Shown: one piece after another, positions 39,603 through 48,310 of the stretch
Numbering within the stretch: position 1 is the first letter of the stretch
Layout: every line of letters starts with the position of its first letter
Assembly: GCA_002424045.1 (NCBI GenBank)
Contig: DIPH01000016.1
Location: 19,068 to 83,067 of the forward strand
From: Firmicutes bacterium UBA5493
GTDB lineage: Bacteria; Bacillota; Limnochordia; Darwinibacteriales; Darwinibacteriaceae
Direction: 5' to 3'
DNA: 64,000 bases
Translations under genes and position numbers: made by a program
The notes under the pieces: model-generated
The model's input: the letters and a program-made list of their open reading frames with translations, nothing else
Database searches by the model: none
What the model was told of the DNA's origin: nothing

Positions 39603-41060
39603 TTGGCGGAGCAGATTACGCACGACATGTTGGATTGGAACGAGTTACAGGAAGAAAGGAAGGCGGTATTAGCCGGCTGGCCTACAGGCCAGGACGTAGA
39701 TTTGGACGAAGCGGTTCAGTTTCACAGCAGGCTACCACAAGAGCTGAACTTCGGTACGCGTCTTGTCCAAGCTAAGGAACAAGGTCAAACTTTAGCCCAG
39801 CCGCGAGCGGGTGTGGCCGACTTAAACAGTCATCGAGAACTGTTGCTTTTCCTGCAGGAAGAGGGTGGCGCAGACTTACTACCTACCACCATTGATTCCT
39901 ACACCAGGCAAAACCGCTATGAAGAAGCAGAAAAAGGATTAGCCGAGAGCGTTCTAGAGGGTCGATCGTTACTCAACGGCTTTCCCGCTGTAAACCATGG
40001 TGTGGCCAATTGTCGCCGCCTTGTGGAGGATCTCTCTGTTCCGGTCCAGGTACGTCACGGTACCCCAGATGCTCGTCTGTTGGCAGAAATCACTCTGGCT
40101 GCAGGCTTTACCGCTTACGAGGGAGGCGGGCTTTCGTATAATATTCCCTATGCTAAGCGGGTACCCCTCGAACAGAGTATTCTCGATTGGCAATATGTGG
40201 ATCGACTCGTAGGGTACTACCAAGAACGCGGTATCACCATCAACCGTGAACCCTTTGGTCCGTTAACTGGAACTCTGGTATCCCCCTGTATTTCCCATAG
40301 TGTAGCGGTTATTGAGGCAATATTGGCAGCAAAGCAAGGTGTAAGAAATATTACCGTTGGTTATGGTCAATGTGGGAACTTAACCCAGGATGTGGCGGCT
40401 TTACAGACACTGACCATGTTAGCCGAGGAATACCTGCGGTCGGAGAACTTCTACGATGTGGAGATTACCACTGTCTTCCATCAATGGATGGGAGGTTTTC
40501 CAGCTGACGAAGCCAAGGCCTTTGGTGTTATTTCTCTTGGGGGCATGACGGCTGCCTTGGGCAAGGCAACGAAAGTGATTGTCAAGACGACCCATGAAGC
40601 CTTAGGGATTCCAACCAAGGAGGCTAACGCTCAAGGTATTCGGGCCACGAAGCAGGTTCTTAACATGCTTTCGGACCAAGTCTACCCCGAAAATCCCCTC
40701 TTGGCTGAAGAACGGGAGATCATTCTCCAGGAAACCCGCCTGATTCTAGATAGGACTCTAGAACTAGGGGAGGGCGACTGGGCACAAGGGGCGGTTCGAG
40801 CCTTTGCGGCGGGAGTGATTGACGTGCCCTTCGCACCGAGTTCGTTCAATGCAGGACGAACCATGCCTGCCCGTGATAATGAAGGCGCCGTGCGTTTCTT
40901 GTCCTGGGGCAACCTGCCCTTTACCAAGGACATTCAAGACTTTCACCGTGCCAAACTAGCAGAACGGGGTAAAGCAGAGGAGCGGACCCCGAATTTTCAG
41001 ATGGTCATCGATGATATTTACGCCATTGGTCAAGGCAGATTGATTGGCCGTCCTCGTTAG
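39603..41060 (+). CDS. glmE: Glutamate mutase E subunit (methylaspartate mutase epsilon)
   Basis: 485-aa TIM-barrel catalytic subunit of B12-dependent glutamate mutase. Typical segments: VQVRHGTPDARLLAEITLAAG, EGGGLSYNIPYAKRVPLEQSI, FGPLTGTLVSPCISHSV, VGYGQCGNLTQDVAALQ and FHQWMGGFPADEAKAFGVI. TTG start directly after the glmL stop with AAGGAGGGAC upstream. Works with GlmS and adenosylcobalamin. Anaerobic glutamate fermentation by the methylaspartate route is implied. Confidence 0.95.
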   Translation: MAEQITHDMLDWNELQEERKAVLAGWPTGQDVDLDEAVQFHSRLPQELNFGTRLVQAKEQGQTLAQPRAGVADLNSHRELLLFLQEEGGADLLPTTIDSYTRQNRYEEAEKGLAESVLEGRSLLNGFPAVNHGVANCRRLVEDLSVPVQVRHGTPDARLLAEITLAAGFTAYEGGGLSYNIPYAKRVPLEQSILDWQYVDRLVGYYQERGITINREPFGPLTGTLVSPCISHSVAVIEAILAAKQGVRNITVGYGQCGNLTQDVAALQTLTMLAEEYLRSENFYDVEITTVFHQWMGGFPADEAKAFGVISLGGMTAALGKATKVIVKTTHEALGIPTKEANAQGIRATKQVLNMLSDQVYPENPLLAEEREIILQETRLILDRTLELGEGDWAQGAVRAFAAGVIDVPFAPSSFNAGRTMPARDNEGAVRFLSWGNLPFTKDIQDFHRAKLAERGKAEERTPNFQMVIDDIYAIGQGRLIGRPR

Positions 41061-41071
41061 GATAGGAGATG

Positions 41072-42433
41072 ATGAGTTTGACCGAACTTAGAATTTTGTC
41101 CCCCACTGCGATTTTGGGGTATGGTTTTCCCCTGTCATCCTTTCAGGCTGGGTTAGACCGTGACCCCCACGTGATTGCAGTGGATGCGGGTTCCACTGAT
41201 CCAGGACCCTATTATCTGGGGGCAGGGAAGTCTTTTACACAGCGTTCTGCGGTAAAGAGGGATCTGCGATATCTAATTGACGCAGCTTTGACACGCAAGA
41301 TCCCCCTAATCATCGGTACGGCCGGTGGCAGTGGTGCCAAACCCCATGTGGATTGGAATCTGGCCATCGTTGAAGAGATCCTTTCCGAGCTCAAACTAAC
41401 AGCTCAGCTCGGGGTTATTTACAGCGACATTGATCGTGACTTTCTGATCGAGGAGCTGAAACGTGGGCGGGTTGAATCCCTAGGACCGGTAGATGACTTG
41501 ACAGAGGAAGATATCTTGGCTTCAACCCATCTTGTGGCTCAAATGGGTTTGGAACCCATTATGCAAGCCCTCGAAGATGGGGCTGAGATCATTTTGGCAG
41601 GGCGGGCCTATGACCCCACTGTTTTTGCCGCTTTGCCAGTTCTCAAGGGCTACGATATGGCTTTGGCCTTGCACATGGGTAAGATTTTGGAGTGTGCCGC
41701 CATTGCCGCCAACCCCGGTAGTGGGAGCGATTGCCTCATGGGGACCTTAACCAAGGACTCGTTTATACTAGAAGCACTGAATCCTGAACGGGAGTGCACA
41801 AGGCTTTCTGTGGCTGCCCACACTCTCTATGAAAAAAGCAATCCCTATTCTCTACCAGGACCCGGTGGCGGCTTGGATCTACACCAGACCACATTTGAGC
41901 AATTACCAGGTGGAAGGGTTAAGGTTGCGGGGACCAAGTATGTTCCCACAGAGGGCTATTTCTTGAAACTCGAGGGAGCAAGTCTCATTGGTTACCGTAC
42001 GATTAGTATCGCCGGTGTTAGAGATCCCATCATGATCAGTCAAATTGACGAGGTAATCGCAAGGGTCAAGGAAAGGGTCGCTGATAACTTCCAAGAGCTT
42101 AAGGACTATCAGTTACATGTGCACTGTTATGGCAAGAATGGAGTGATGGGCTTGCTAGAGCCACATCCTGTGCCAGCCCATGAGTTAGGTTTGGTCATTG
42201 AGGCCGTGGCCTCGACCCAGGAGATTGCAGACACAATCTGTAGCTTCGCCCGTTCTACGATGCTCCACTACGGGTATCCTGGCCGTAAATCCACTGCAGG
42301 TAATTTGGCGTTTCCCTATTCGCCTTCCGATGTGTCAGCTGGAGCCGTTTATAAATTCAGTGTCTACCATCTACTGAAGGTAGATGATCCAAAGAGTCTA
42401 TTTCCAGTGAAGATGGGGAGGAGCGGACTATGA
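41072..42433 (+). CDS. AtuA/DUF1446 family protein
   Basis: About 454 aa of the acyclic terpene utilisation AtuA (DUF1446) family. Seen: VDAGSTDPGPYYLGAG near the start, IIGTAGGSGAKPHVDW, ILAGRAYDPTVFAALP, and HVHCYGKNGVMGLLEP. Members recur in clostridial methylaspartate clusters next to DUF4387, but the reaction is unknown. Start is ambiguous (ATG 41069, ATG 41072 or TTG 41078) since TAGGAG is at 41063-41068. Stop overlaps the DUF4387 gene by 4 bp. Confidence 0.8.
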   Translation: MSLTELRILSPTAILGYGFPLSSFQAGLDRDPHVIAVDAGSTDPGPYYLGAGKSFTQRSAVKRDLRYLIDAALTRKIPLIIGTAGGSGAKPHVDWNLAIVEEILSELKLTAQLGVIYSDIDRDFLIEELKRGRVESLGPVDDLTEEDILASTHLVAQMGLEPIMQALEDGAEIILAGRAYDPTVFAALPVLKGYDMALALHMGKILECAAIAANPGSGSDCLMGTLTKDSFILEALNPERECTRLSVAAHTLYEKSNPYSLPGPGGGLDLHQTTFEQLPGGRVKVAGTKYVPTEGYFLKLEGASLIGYRTISIAGVRDPIMISQIDEVIARVKERVADNFQELKDYQLHVHCYGKNGVMGLLEPHPVPAHELGLVIEAVASTQEIADTICSFARSTMLHYGYPGRKSTAGNLAFPYSPSDVSAGAVYKFSVYHLLKVDDPKSLFPVKMGRSGL

Positions 42434-42732
42434 GATATGTGAAAGATGTTGCTTTGGTAGTTCGTAGCAAGAACGCCGGTCCCTATGAGTTGACCTTCGA
42501 CTTAATGTTTCCAGACGCAGATATCTACAATGAGGTTAGAAACAGCATAACCGCAGAAAAGATCGCTGCATTGTATCGCATTGATGAGAGTCAAGTGTTG
42601 TCCATCATCCATTTTGCCCCGGCCTATGCGGTGAAGATTACGATTGTACGTCCTCGCCCTTCTGGTAACTTGGGAGAAACAGATGTTTATGGTGCACAAC
42701 AACATACACCACTATTCGAATTAACATATTAA
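42430..42732 (+). CDS. DUF4387 family protein
   Basis: 100-aa DUF4387 protein, companion of AtuA-type proteins; together they resemble the two-part AtuA/AtuC-like arrangement in acyl or hydroxyacid metabolism. Signature parts: VVRSKNAGPYELTFDLMF, YRIDESQVLSIIHFAPAYA and KITIVRPRPSGN. ATG overlaps the previous stop (ATGA). Function unknown; position implies a role in the glutamate to mesaconate route. Confidence 0.82.
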   Translation: MRYVKDVALVVRSKNAGPYELTFDLMFPDADIYNEVRNSITAEKIAALYRIDESQVLSIIHFAPAYAVKITIVRPRPSGNLGETDVYGAQQHTPLFELTY

Positions 42733-42748
42733 TTAAGGAGTGTGCAAA

Positions 42749-43990
42749 TTGAGGATTAAGGATGTTGTATTGTCAAAAGGGCTTACAGGTTTTTACTTTG
42801 ATGACCAAAAGGCCATTCGCCAAGGAGACTATGTAGAAAATGGTTTGGGCTATGATGGAGAACCCATGACGCCAGGTTTTACTAAAATTCGTCAAGCAGG
42901 AGAGAGTGTATCTGTTCAGTTGATCTTAGGGGACGGCCAGGTGGCCTACGGTGATTGTGCAGCCGTACAGTATTCAGGGGCCGGTGGAAGAGATCCACTT
43001 TTCTTAGCGGATGACTATATTCCTCTGATCGAGAAATACGTTGTACCTGTTTTAACCGGTAAAGAGCTTTCATCGTTCCGCTCTTTGGCAGAAGAGGTTG
43101 ACCAAATCAAAGACGAACATGGAAAACCTCTACATACTGCTATTCGCTACGGTGTTACCCAGGCCATTCTTGATGCCGTGGCCCGTGCTCAGCATCTAAC
43201 AATGGTGGAAGTTATTGTCAACGAATATGAGTTGGAACTCATTCCAGAACCTGTCTTGATCTTTGCACAGACCGGCGATGACCGCAAACTTAATGCCGAT
43301 CGCATGATTATTAAACACGTTGATGTCTTACCGCATGGTCTTTTTAATAATGTAAATAAGCTGGGCAAGAACGGCGAACTGCTGAAAGAATACCTGTTGT
43401 GGCTCAAAGGCAGAGTCGCGGAGGTAAGAGTAGACCCTAACTATCTACCCGACTTTCATGTTGACGTCTACGGTACCATCGGCCAGGCTTTCAATAATGA
43501 TGTGGAGAAAATGGGTGAATATGTCAGGGAACTGACCGAGCTGGTAGCACCCCATGCTCTGGCTATTGAAGGTCCAGTTGACTGTGACTCCAAAGCGGAG
43601 CAAATTAAGCTCATGGCTGAATTAACTTCTTATGTGGATGAAAGAAATATTCCCTGTAAATTTGTGGCCGATGAATGGTGTAACACATTGGCTGACATCA
43701 AAGAATTCACCGATGCTAAAGCGGGTCATATGATCCAAATTAAGGCCCCGGATCTTGGAGGAATTAATAACTCCGTGGAAGCCGTGCTGTATTGTCAAGA
43801 AAATGGCACGATTCCCTATTTAGGCGGTACCTGTAATGAGACAGAACGGTCTGCACAAATTACGGTACAAGTAGCGCTTGCTACAAGACCACGGCAAATC
43901 CTCTCGAAACCCGGAATGGGTGTGGATGAGGGTCTGTCCATTTGCACAAATGAGATGAATCGTGTTGTCGCTTTACTGAAAAGAAAATAA
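42749..43990 (+). CDS. mal: Methylaspartate ammonia-lyase
   Basis: 413-aa enolase-superfamily enzyme: 3-methylaspartate to mesaconate + NH3. TTG 42749 is 8 nt after AAGGAG and yields RIKDVVLSKGLTGFYFDD, collinear with the Clostridium tetanomorphum enzyme; GTG 42740 overlaps the ribosome-binding site. Active site features: GDCAAVQYSGAGGRDPLF, metal ligands in FHVDVYGTIG (Asp), AIEGPVD (Glu) and VADEWCNT (Asp), catalytic Lys in MIQIKAPDLGG, and GGTCNET. Confidence 0.96.
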   Translation: MRIKDVVLSKGLTGFYFDDQKAIRQGDYVENGLGYDGEPMTPGFTKIRQAGESVSVQLILGDGQVAYGDCAAVQYSGAGGRDPLFLADDYIPLIEKYVVPVLTGKELSSFRSLAEEVDQIKDEHGKPLHTAIRYGVTQAILDAVARAQHLTMVEVIVNEYELELIPEPVLIFAQTGDDRKLNADRMIIKHVDVLPHGLFNNVNKLGKNGELLKEYLLWLKGRVAEVRVDPNYLPDFHVDVYGTIGQAFNNDVEKMGEYVRELTELVAPHALAIEGPVDCDSKAEQIKLMAELTSYVDERNIPCKFVADEWCNTLADIKEFTDAKAGHMIQIKAPDLGGINNSVEAVLYCQENGTIPYLGGTCNETERSAQITVQVALATRPRQILSKPGMGVDEGLSICTNEMNRVVALLKRK

Positions 43991-44005
43991 GGTAGGGGAT
44001 GGATT

Positions 44006-44848
44006 TTGAGGGTCATTCAGTACGCAGATATTGTTACCCAGATTAAGGCGCTTTGTTTAGACGCAAACTGTAATTTACCGCTAGATGTCTGGGAAGCCCT
44101 AGTCAAGGCTCAAAAGGACGAAGCATCACCCCTTGGGCGAAATGTTCTGGACACAATTCTTGAGAATGCCCAAATAGCCAGAGAAAAGCGTATGCCTCTG
44201 TGTCAAGACACTGGTATGGTCGTTGTCTTTGCCGAGGTAGGCCAAGATGTGCATATTCAAGGGGGATTACTCAGTGACGCCGTAGACGAAGGGGTGAGAC
44301 AGGCGTACAAAGAAGGCTATTTTCGCATGAGTGTGGTGGGAGATCCCCTTGAGCGTGTGAACACGAAAGACAATACCCCTGCTGTACTCCATGTTTCTTT
44401 AGTGGCAGGAGACAAACTCCGTCTCATCGTGGCACCTAAGGGCTTCGGCAGTGAGAACATGTCTCGCCTAGCAATGCTGAAACCAGCCCAAGGTGTTCAG
44501 GGGATCAAGGAATTTGTGGTGAAAGCGGTCAGTGAAGCCGGGGGCAACCCGTGCCCACCCATCATTATTGGGGTTGGAATCGGAGGGACCATGGAAAAAG
44601 CAGCTCTGTTGGCAAAACGAGCAGTGCTCCGTGAGATTGGTTCCGAGCATCCTAAACCACATGTGGCTCAGCTCGAGGCAGAACTCTTGGAATTGGTGAA
44701 TAAGACAGGGGTAGGGCCACAAGGCTTTGGAGGCACTCAAACAGCCCTGGCCTTGTTTGTTGACACCTACCCCACACACATTGCGGGGTTGCCAGTGGCA
44801 GTCAACATCAACTGTCATGTGGCACGGCATGTGGAGGCGATTCTCTAA
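44006..44848 (+). CDS. Class I fumarase/mesaconase-type hydratase, alpha subunit
   Basis: 280-aa alpha subunit of an oxygen-sensitive 4Fe-4S hydro-lyase (fumarase / tartrate dehydratase class). Cluster Cys candidates: RMPLCQDTGMVVVF (Cys near 65), GNPCPPIIIGVGIGG and NINCHVARH. In this cluster the likely reaction is hydration of mesaconate to (S)-citramalate. TTG 44006 follows GGTAGGGGATGGATT. The separate beta subunit, normally adjacent, is not found anywhere in the window. Overlaps the next gene by 1 nt. Confidence 0.87.
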   Translation: MRVIQYADIVTQIKALCLDANCNLPLDVWEALVKAQKDEASPLGRNVLDTILENAQIAREKRMPLCQDTGMVVVFAEVGQDVHIQGGLLSDAVDEGVRQAYKEGYFRMSVVGDPLERVNTKDNTPAVLHVSLVAGDKLRLIVAPKGFGSENMSRLAMLKPAQGVQGIKEFVVKAVSEAGGNPCPPIIIGVGIGGTMEKAALLAKRAVLREIGSEHPKPHVAQLEAELLELVNKTGVGPQGFGGTQTALALFVDTYPTHIAGLPVAVNINCHVARHVEAIL

Positions 44849-45714
44849 TGTATTACACTACGTTGGTAAAGGCATCGTATTATGCTCCTAGGGGCAGGCA
44901 CCGTCTGATGCATCTGGGTATGCTCATTTCCCAGAGATACTTGCATGCAGAGGATCGATTGATTGGTATTATGGGTGATGCAGGAGCGGGTAAGTCCCTC
45001 ATTATTCGGGGCATGTTTCCGGGCTTAGTCCTCACCAACGATGATGACGGCGTCAATGTTCGTCCCCTTCCTGTCTTGGATGATGCAGAAAATGAGTTTT
45101 TTCGAACACACACGTATCATCTAGACGTGCGTTTTGAGATGGCCTTTACCCAACTGTGGGAACTGGCTGACGCTGTAAAAAAGGCGGTTTCTGCAGGGCG
45201 TCGCGTAGTGGTGGAGCATTTCGAGCTCTTGTATCCACTTCTGAACATCAATGCTGAACTGCTCATTGGAATTGGGGAAGAAGTGGTGGTTACAGTTCCA
45301 ACCCTGTTTGGACCTTTTCCATCGGAGATAGCTGAAGAAGCATACCAATCCCTGGTTTACCGCAAGATGGCCCATAGCGCCGAAGATCTCACTGGTATTG
45401 TCTTTGAACAGATGGGTTTTGAACCCCCTACATTCCATAGTGATGTCCGGCGCGGTTTTGTGATTGAGTTTACACGCAAACCAGAAGTAGATCTTGCTGA
45501 AGTGGAACGGCGTGTCTTGGACTATATTGATCAGGATATACCTATCAGTGCCTACAACGATCAGACAATCCTCATGGGCCAGGAAAGACTGGAATGCACG
45601 GGGCCAAGGATTCACATGTCATCTACAGGGAAGATTGAACGATTCCGCTTGGAGAAGAATTTTCACTACTCACCGATCACAAAGACCTTTTTGTTAGCTG
45701 GTCGGGTAGGTTGA
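44848..45714 (+). CDS. P-loop protein with alanyl-tRNA synthetase SAD-like C-terminus
   Basis: 288 aa. Residues ~34-55 hold a P-loop (GIMGDAGAGKSLIIRG). The part from about 150 on (FPSEIAEEAYQSLVYRKMAHSAEDL ...) recalls clostridial proteins annotated with an 'alanine-tRNA synthetase second additional domain'; that recognition is from memory and moderate. Probably an NTPase or small-molecule kinase. ATG overlaps the hydratase stop (TAATG), and spo0A begins 4 bp after its stop, so it bridges the fermentation cluster and spo0A. Confidence 0.6.
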   Translation: MYYTTLVKASYYAPRGRHRLMHLGMLISQRYLHAEDRLIGIMGDAGAGKSLIIRGMFPGLVLTNDDDGVNVRPLPVLDDAENEFFRTHTYHLDVRFEMAFTQLWELADAVKKAVSAGRRVVVEHFELLYPLLNINAELLIGIGEEVVVTVPTLFGPFPSEIAEEAYQSLVYRKMAHSAEDLTGIVFEQMGFEPPTFHSDVRRGFVIEFTRKPEVDLAEVERRVLDYIDQDIPISAYNDQTILMGQERLECTGPRIHMSSTGKIERFRLEKNFHYSPITKTFLLAGRVG

Positions 45715-45718
45715 CGTC

Positions 45719-46474
45719 ATGATACGCATCCTTCAACTTGATGGTGATGCTTTGTTTCTTCAGGCCATGGACGATTACTGTAGCAGGCTCAGTGATGTTG
45801 ACTATCAAGGGGTCGCAAGCGCAACAGCCTTTCTGCAGTCCTTCGGCGGGGAGGTGCCTGATGTTATTTTATTGGACATCGATCTACAGCCTAAGGGAGG
45901 CCTAGCGGTTCTAGAGAGGATTCGGGTAAGGTTCTCATCGGATGAGGTTAAAGTGATTGTGCTAGCTACCGAGGCAGCGTCTGAGCAAGCCTTAAGCCAT
46001 ACGGTCCGTTTGGGGGCGGATTATTTTATCCAGCGGCCTGTGGATTTAGTTGTCTTGGAGAAGAGGATTAGGCAGTTGGTGAAGTATCCTGAGCCCGGGC
46101 CGTCTGGGGAGTTGACTCGGCGGCAAGTTCAGGAGATTTGCACACGCTACTTTGACCGAATGGGCGTACCTCCCCATTACAAGGGATATCGCTATCTCAT
46201 GGAAGGAATATGGCTTGCATCATTGCATCTCTCCTGGCTGAGTTCTGTTACGCAGACTTTGTATCCAGCTATCGGCCAACATTTTGAAGTGAATGGCTCC
46301 CAGGTGGAGCGTGCTATGCGTTACGCCCTTGATGTAACTTGGGAGAAGGGAAATGTGGAACAGCTCTACAATTTCTTCCCTTATGTTAGCGAGAATAAGG
46401 GTAAACCGACCAATTCCGCTTTCATTGCCAAAATGGTTGATTTGGTTAGTTTAGAAGCCAGCCGAGGTGGCTAA
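45719..46474 (+). CDS. spo0A: Sporulation master regulator Spo0A, divergent receiver
   Basis: 251 aa: receiver domain (about 1-115) and Spo0A C-terminal DNA-binding domain (about 135-248) with GVPPHYKGYRYLMEGIWLA, SQVERAMRYALDVTWEKGN (recognition helix) and KPTNSAFIAKMVD. The phosphoacceptor Asp53 is present (ILLDIDL), but the acidic pocket reads LDGD rather than the usual DD, the switch Thr position is Ala83 (VLATE) and the conserved Lys is Arg106 (FIQRPVD). ATG 4 bp after the upstream gene, so its own promoter, if any, lies inside that gene. A terminator follows. Confidence 0.9.
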   Translation: MIRILQLDGDALFLQAMDDYCSRLSDVDYQGVASATAFLQSFGGEVPDVILLDIDLQPKGGLAVLERIRVRFSSDEVKVIVLATEAASEQALSHTVRLGADYFIQRPVDLVVLEKRIRQLVKYPEPGPSGELTRRQVQEICTRYFDRMGVPPHYKGYRYLMEGIWLASLHLSWLSSVTQTLYPAIGQHFEVNGSQVERAMRYALDVTWEKGNVEQLYNFFPYVSENKGKPTNSAFIAKMVDLVSLEASRGG

Positions 46475-46500
46475 ATGTACCCCCAACAAGGCATACTAGA

Positions 46501-46526
46501 AGAGACGGTAACTACCGTCTCTTTTT
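46501..46526 (+). terminator. Intrinsic terminator of spo0A
   Basis: AGAGACGGTA / TACCGTCTCT, 2-nt loop, followed by a T-run (46522-46526), 27 bp after the spo0A stop. Confidence 0.9.
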
Positions 46527-46549
46527 GCTTGACCTAGGGGGGCTCCGGT

Positions 46550-47665
46550 ATGCAGGGTAAAGTCAGATTGGGAAAGCGCACAAAAGAACTGGCTATAGTA
46601 TTGCAGCCTCGGGAAATTGCAGTGATCGCCCACGAAGATCTGGACGCTGTAGGTGCTGCTGGTCTCATTGAGGCCGGGGCCCTAGCTGTCATTAATGCCT
46701 GTTGTTCCCTTACTTGTCGCTACCCCAATTTGGGACCCAGGTTGCTTTCTGAACACAAACTGCCCCTCTTGGATAATGTCGGGGACGAAATCTTCCATAT
46801 CCTAAAGGACGGCGATGTTGTAGAAATCCAGGGACGGAAAGTGTTGCGGGACGGGGAGGTTGTTGCCGTGGGCACGGTCGTTACTGACTATGTTATTGTG
46901 GAACGGGAAAGATTCGCCAAACTAAATTTGGCCAATGAGTTAGATCGTTTCGTCACCAATACCCTTGATCATGCCGTAAAGGAAAAAGCAGTGATTCTGG
47001 GAGACATTGCCTTTCCTGACATGGCATGGGATTTGCGTGGAAAGCCTGTGGTGGTCGTGGTGCGTGGTATTGGCTATAGGGAAGACTTGCGCGTACTCGG
47101 TGCCTTCATTCAAGAGGGCAGACCAATCTTAGTTGGAGTAGATGGCGGGGCAGACGCCCTCTTATCCTCAGGTTATAGACCCCACATCATCATCGGTGAT
47201 ATGGATAGCGTAAGTGATACCGCTCTCCGTTCAGGCGCCCAACTCATCGCCCATGCCTACCCTGATGGGCGATGCCCAAGCCGAGAACGTCTTGAACGTT
47301 TGGGTGTCCCGTTTCACGTGGTCCCCGCGCCAGGTACAAGTGAAGACTTGGGGCTCCTCTTGGCTCATGCTCAAGGGGCAGAGCTCATTGTCTTAGTTGG
47401 TTCCCATTCCAACATGATAGATTTTCTCGAAAAGGGGCGCCCCGGAATGGCATCAACTTTCTTGACGCGTCTCAAGATAGGGCCTATTCTTCTTGACGCC
47501 AAGAAGGTAAGCGAGCTGTATCGCTCGAGTAGTCCCCTGAATATCGTACCGGTTATCTTGGTAGCCCTCATTCCTATCTTGATTTTCATGGGTTTGGCTT
47601 CGCCTTGGCGGCACTACTTACGCCTTTTCTGGCTGCAATTACGTCTTATAGCGGGGTGGCTCTAG
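46550..47665 (+). CDS. steA: SteA-type protein (thiamine pyrophosphokinase-like, cell envelope)
   Basis: 371 aa. The centre has a thiamin-pyrophosphokinase-like fold (VGVDGGADALLSSGYRPHIIIGDMDSVS), and one membrane helix near the C-terminus (IVPVILVALIPILIFMGL). In actinobacteria the SteA-SteB pair supports cell division and peptidoglycan hydrolase activity; in Bacillota a spo0A-steA-steB order is common. ATG after GGGGGGCTCCGGT. Next gene begins 1 bp after the stop. Confidence 0.8.
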   Translation: MQGKVRLGKRTKELAIVLQPREIAVIAHEDLDAVGAAGLIEAGALAVINACCSLTCRYPNLGPRLLSEHKLPLLDNVGDEIFHILKDGDVVEIQGRKVLRDGEVVAVGTVVTDYVIVERERFAKLNLANELDRFVTNTLDHAVKEKAVILGDIAFPDMAWDLRGKPVVVVVRGIGYREDLRVLGAFIQEGRPILVGVDGGADALLSSGYRPHIIIGDMDSVSDTALRSGAQLIAHAYPDGRCPSRERLERLGVPFHVVPAPGTSEDLGLLLAHAQGAELIVLVGSHSNMIDFLEKGRPGMASTFLTRLKIGPILLDAKKVSELYRSSSPLNIVPVILVALIPILIFMGLASPWRHYLRLFWLQLRLIAGWL

Positions 47666-48310
47666 ATGAATTTTGGTTTTCGATACCACGTTGCCTCCTT
47701 AGTAGCTGTTTTTTTCTCTTTGATCCTAGGGATCTTAATCGGTGGCGCCCTATTTCCTGACCATATCTTAGTGGACGAACAGGCAACGCTCATTAGTGAA
47801 CTTGAGGAACGTTTTCGAGAGGTCCACGCAAATCTTGCCCAGGTTCAAGGTGAATTGGATGTGTCGAACCAGGCCTGGGGGCAAGTATTGGATACTATTT
47901 CCAAGGACATGCTAGAGGCGAGGACTGTTGTCTTCGTGGACGTGGATAAAACGCGAGTCGCGCCCCTAGCCCAGCTCCTCAAGTTCGCGGGAGCAGAAGT
48001 GCAGGAGGTAGGGGCAGCCTATTTGTCTGAGGTCACATCTAGAGAAGATGTTGTTTTCGTGTTTCCATTGGTGGAAGATACACTCTCAGAAGAGATGTTC
48101 ATGGTCTTGGGTGAACTAGCGACAGCTAGCGCCAGCTTGGCCTTTATTTGGGACATGAAAAGTAAGCCCGCCCTGAGCGATCTTCCCCCGAGTCTTATGG
48201 TGGATAGCATAGATACACCAATGGGACAACTGGCATTCATCATAGGATTAGCCCGAGGAAGTCAAGGTCACTATGGGAGACAAAAGGATGCCCAGGGGCT
48301 TTTTCCATGA
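47666..48310 (+). CDS. steB: SteB / MctB-like 'copper transporter' family protein
   Basis: 214 aa: one N-terminal membrane helix (VASLVAVFFSLILGILIGGALF, read as two pieces), a coiled coil (ISELEERFREVHANLAQVQGELDV) and an outer globular domain. Matches the MctB/SteB family, named from a mycobacterial copper study but paired with SteA in division. Overlaps the glycosyltransferase gene by 4 bp. Confidence 0.78.
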   Translation: MNFGFRYHVASLVAVFFSLILGILIGGALFPDHILVDEQATLISELEERFREVHANLAQVQGELDVSNQAWGQVLDTISKDMLEARTVVFVDVDKTRVAPLAQLLKFAGAEVQEVGAAYLSEVTSREDVVFVFPLVEDTLSEEMFMVLGELATASASLAFIWDMKSKPALSDLPPSLMVDSIDTPMGQLAFIIGLARGSQGHYGRQKDAQGLFP

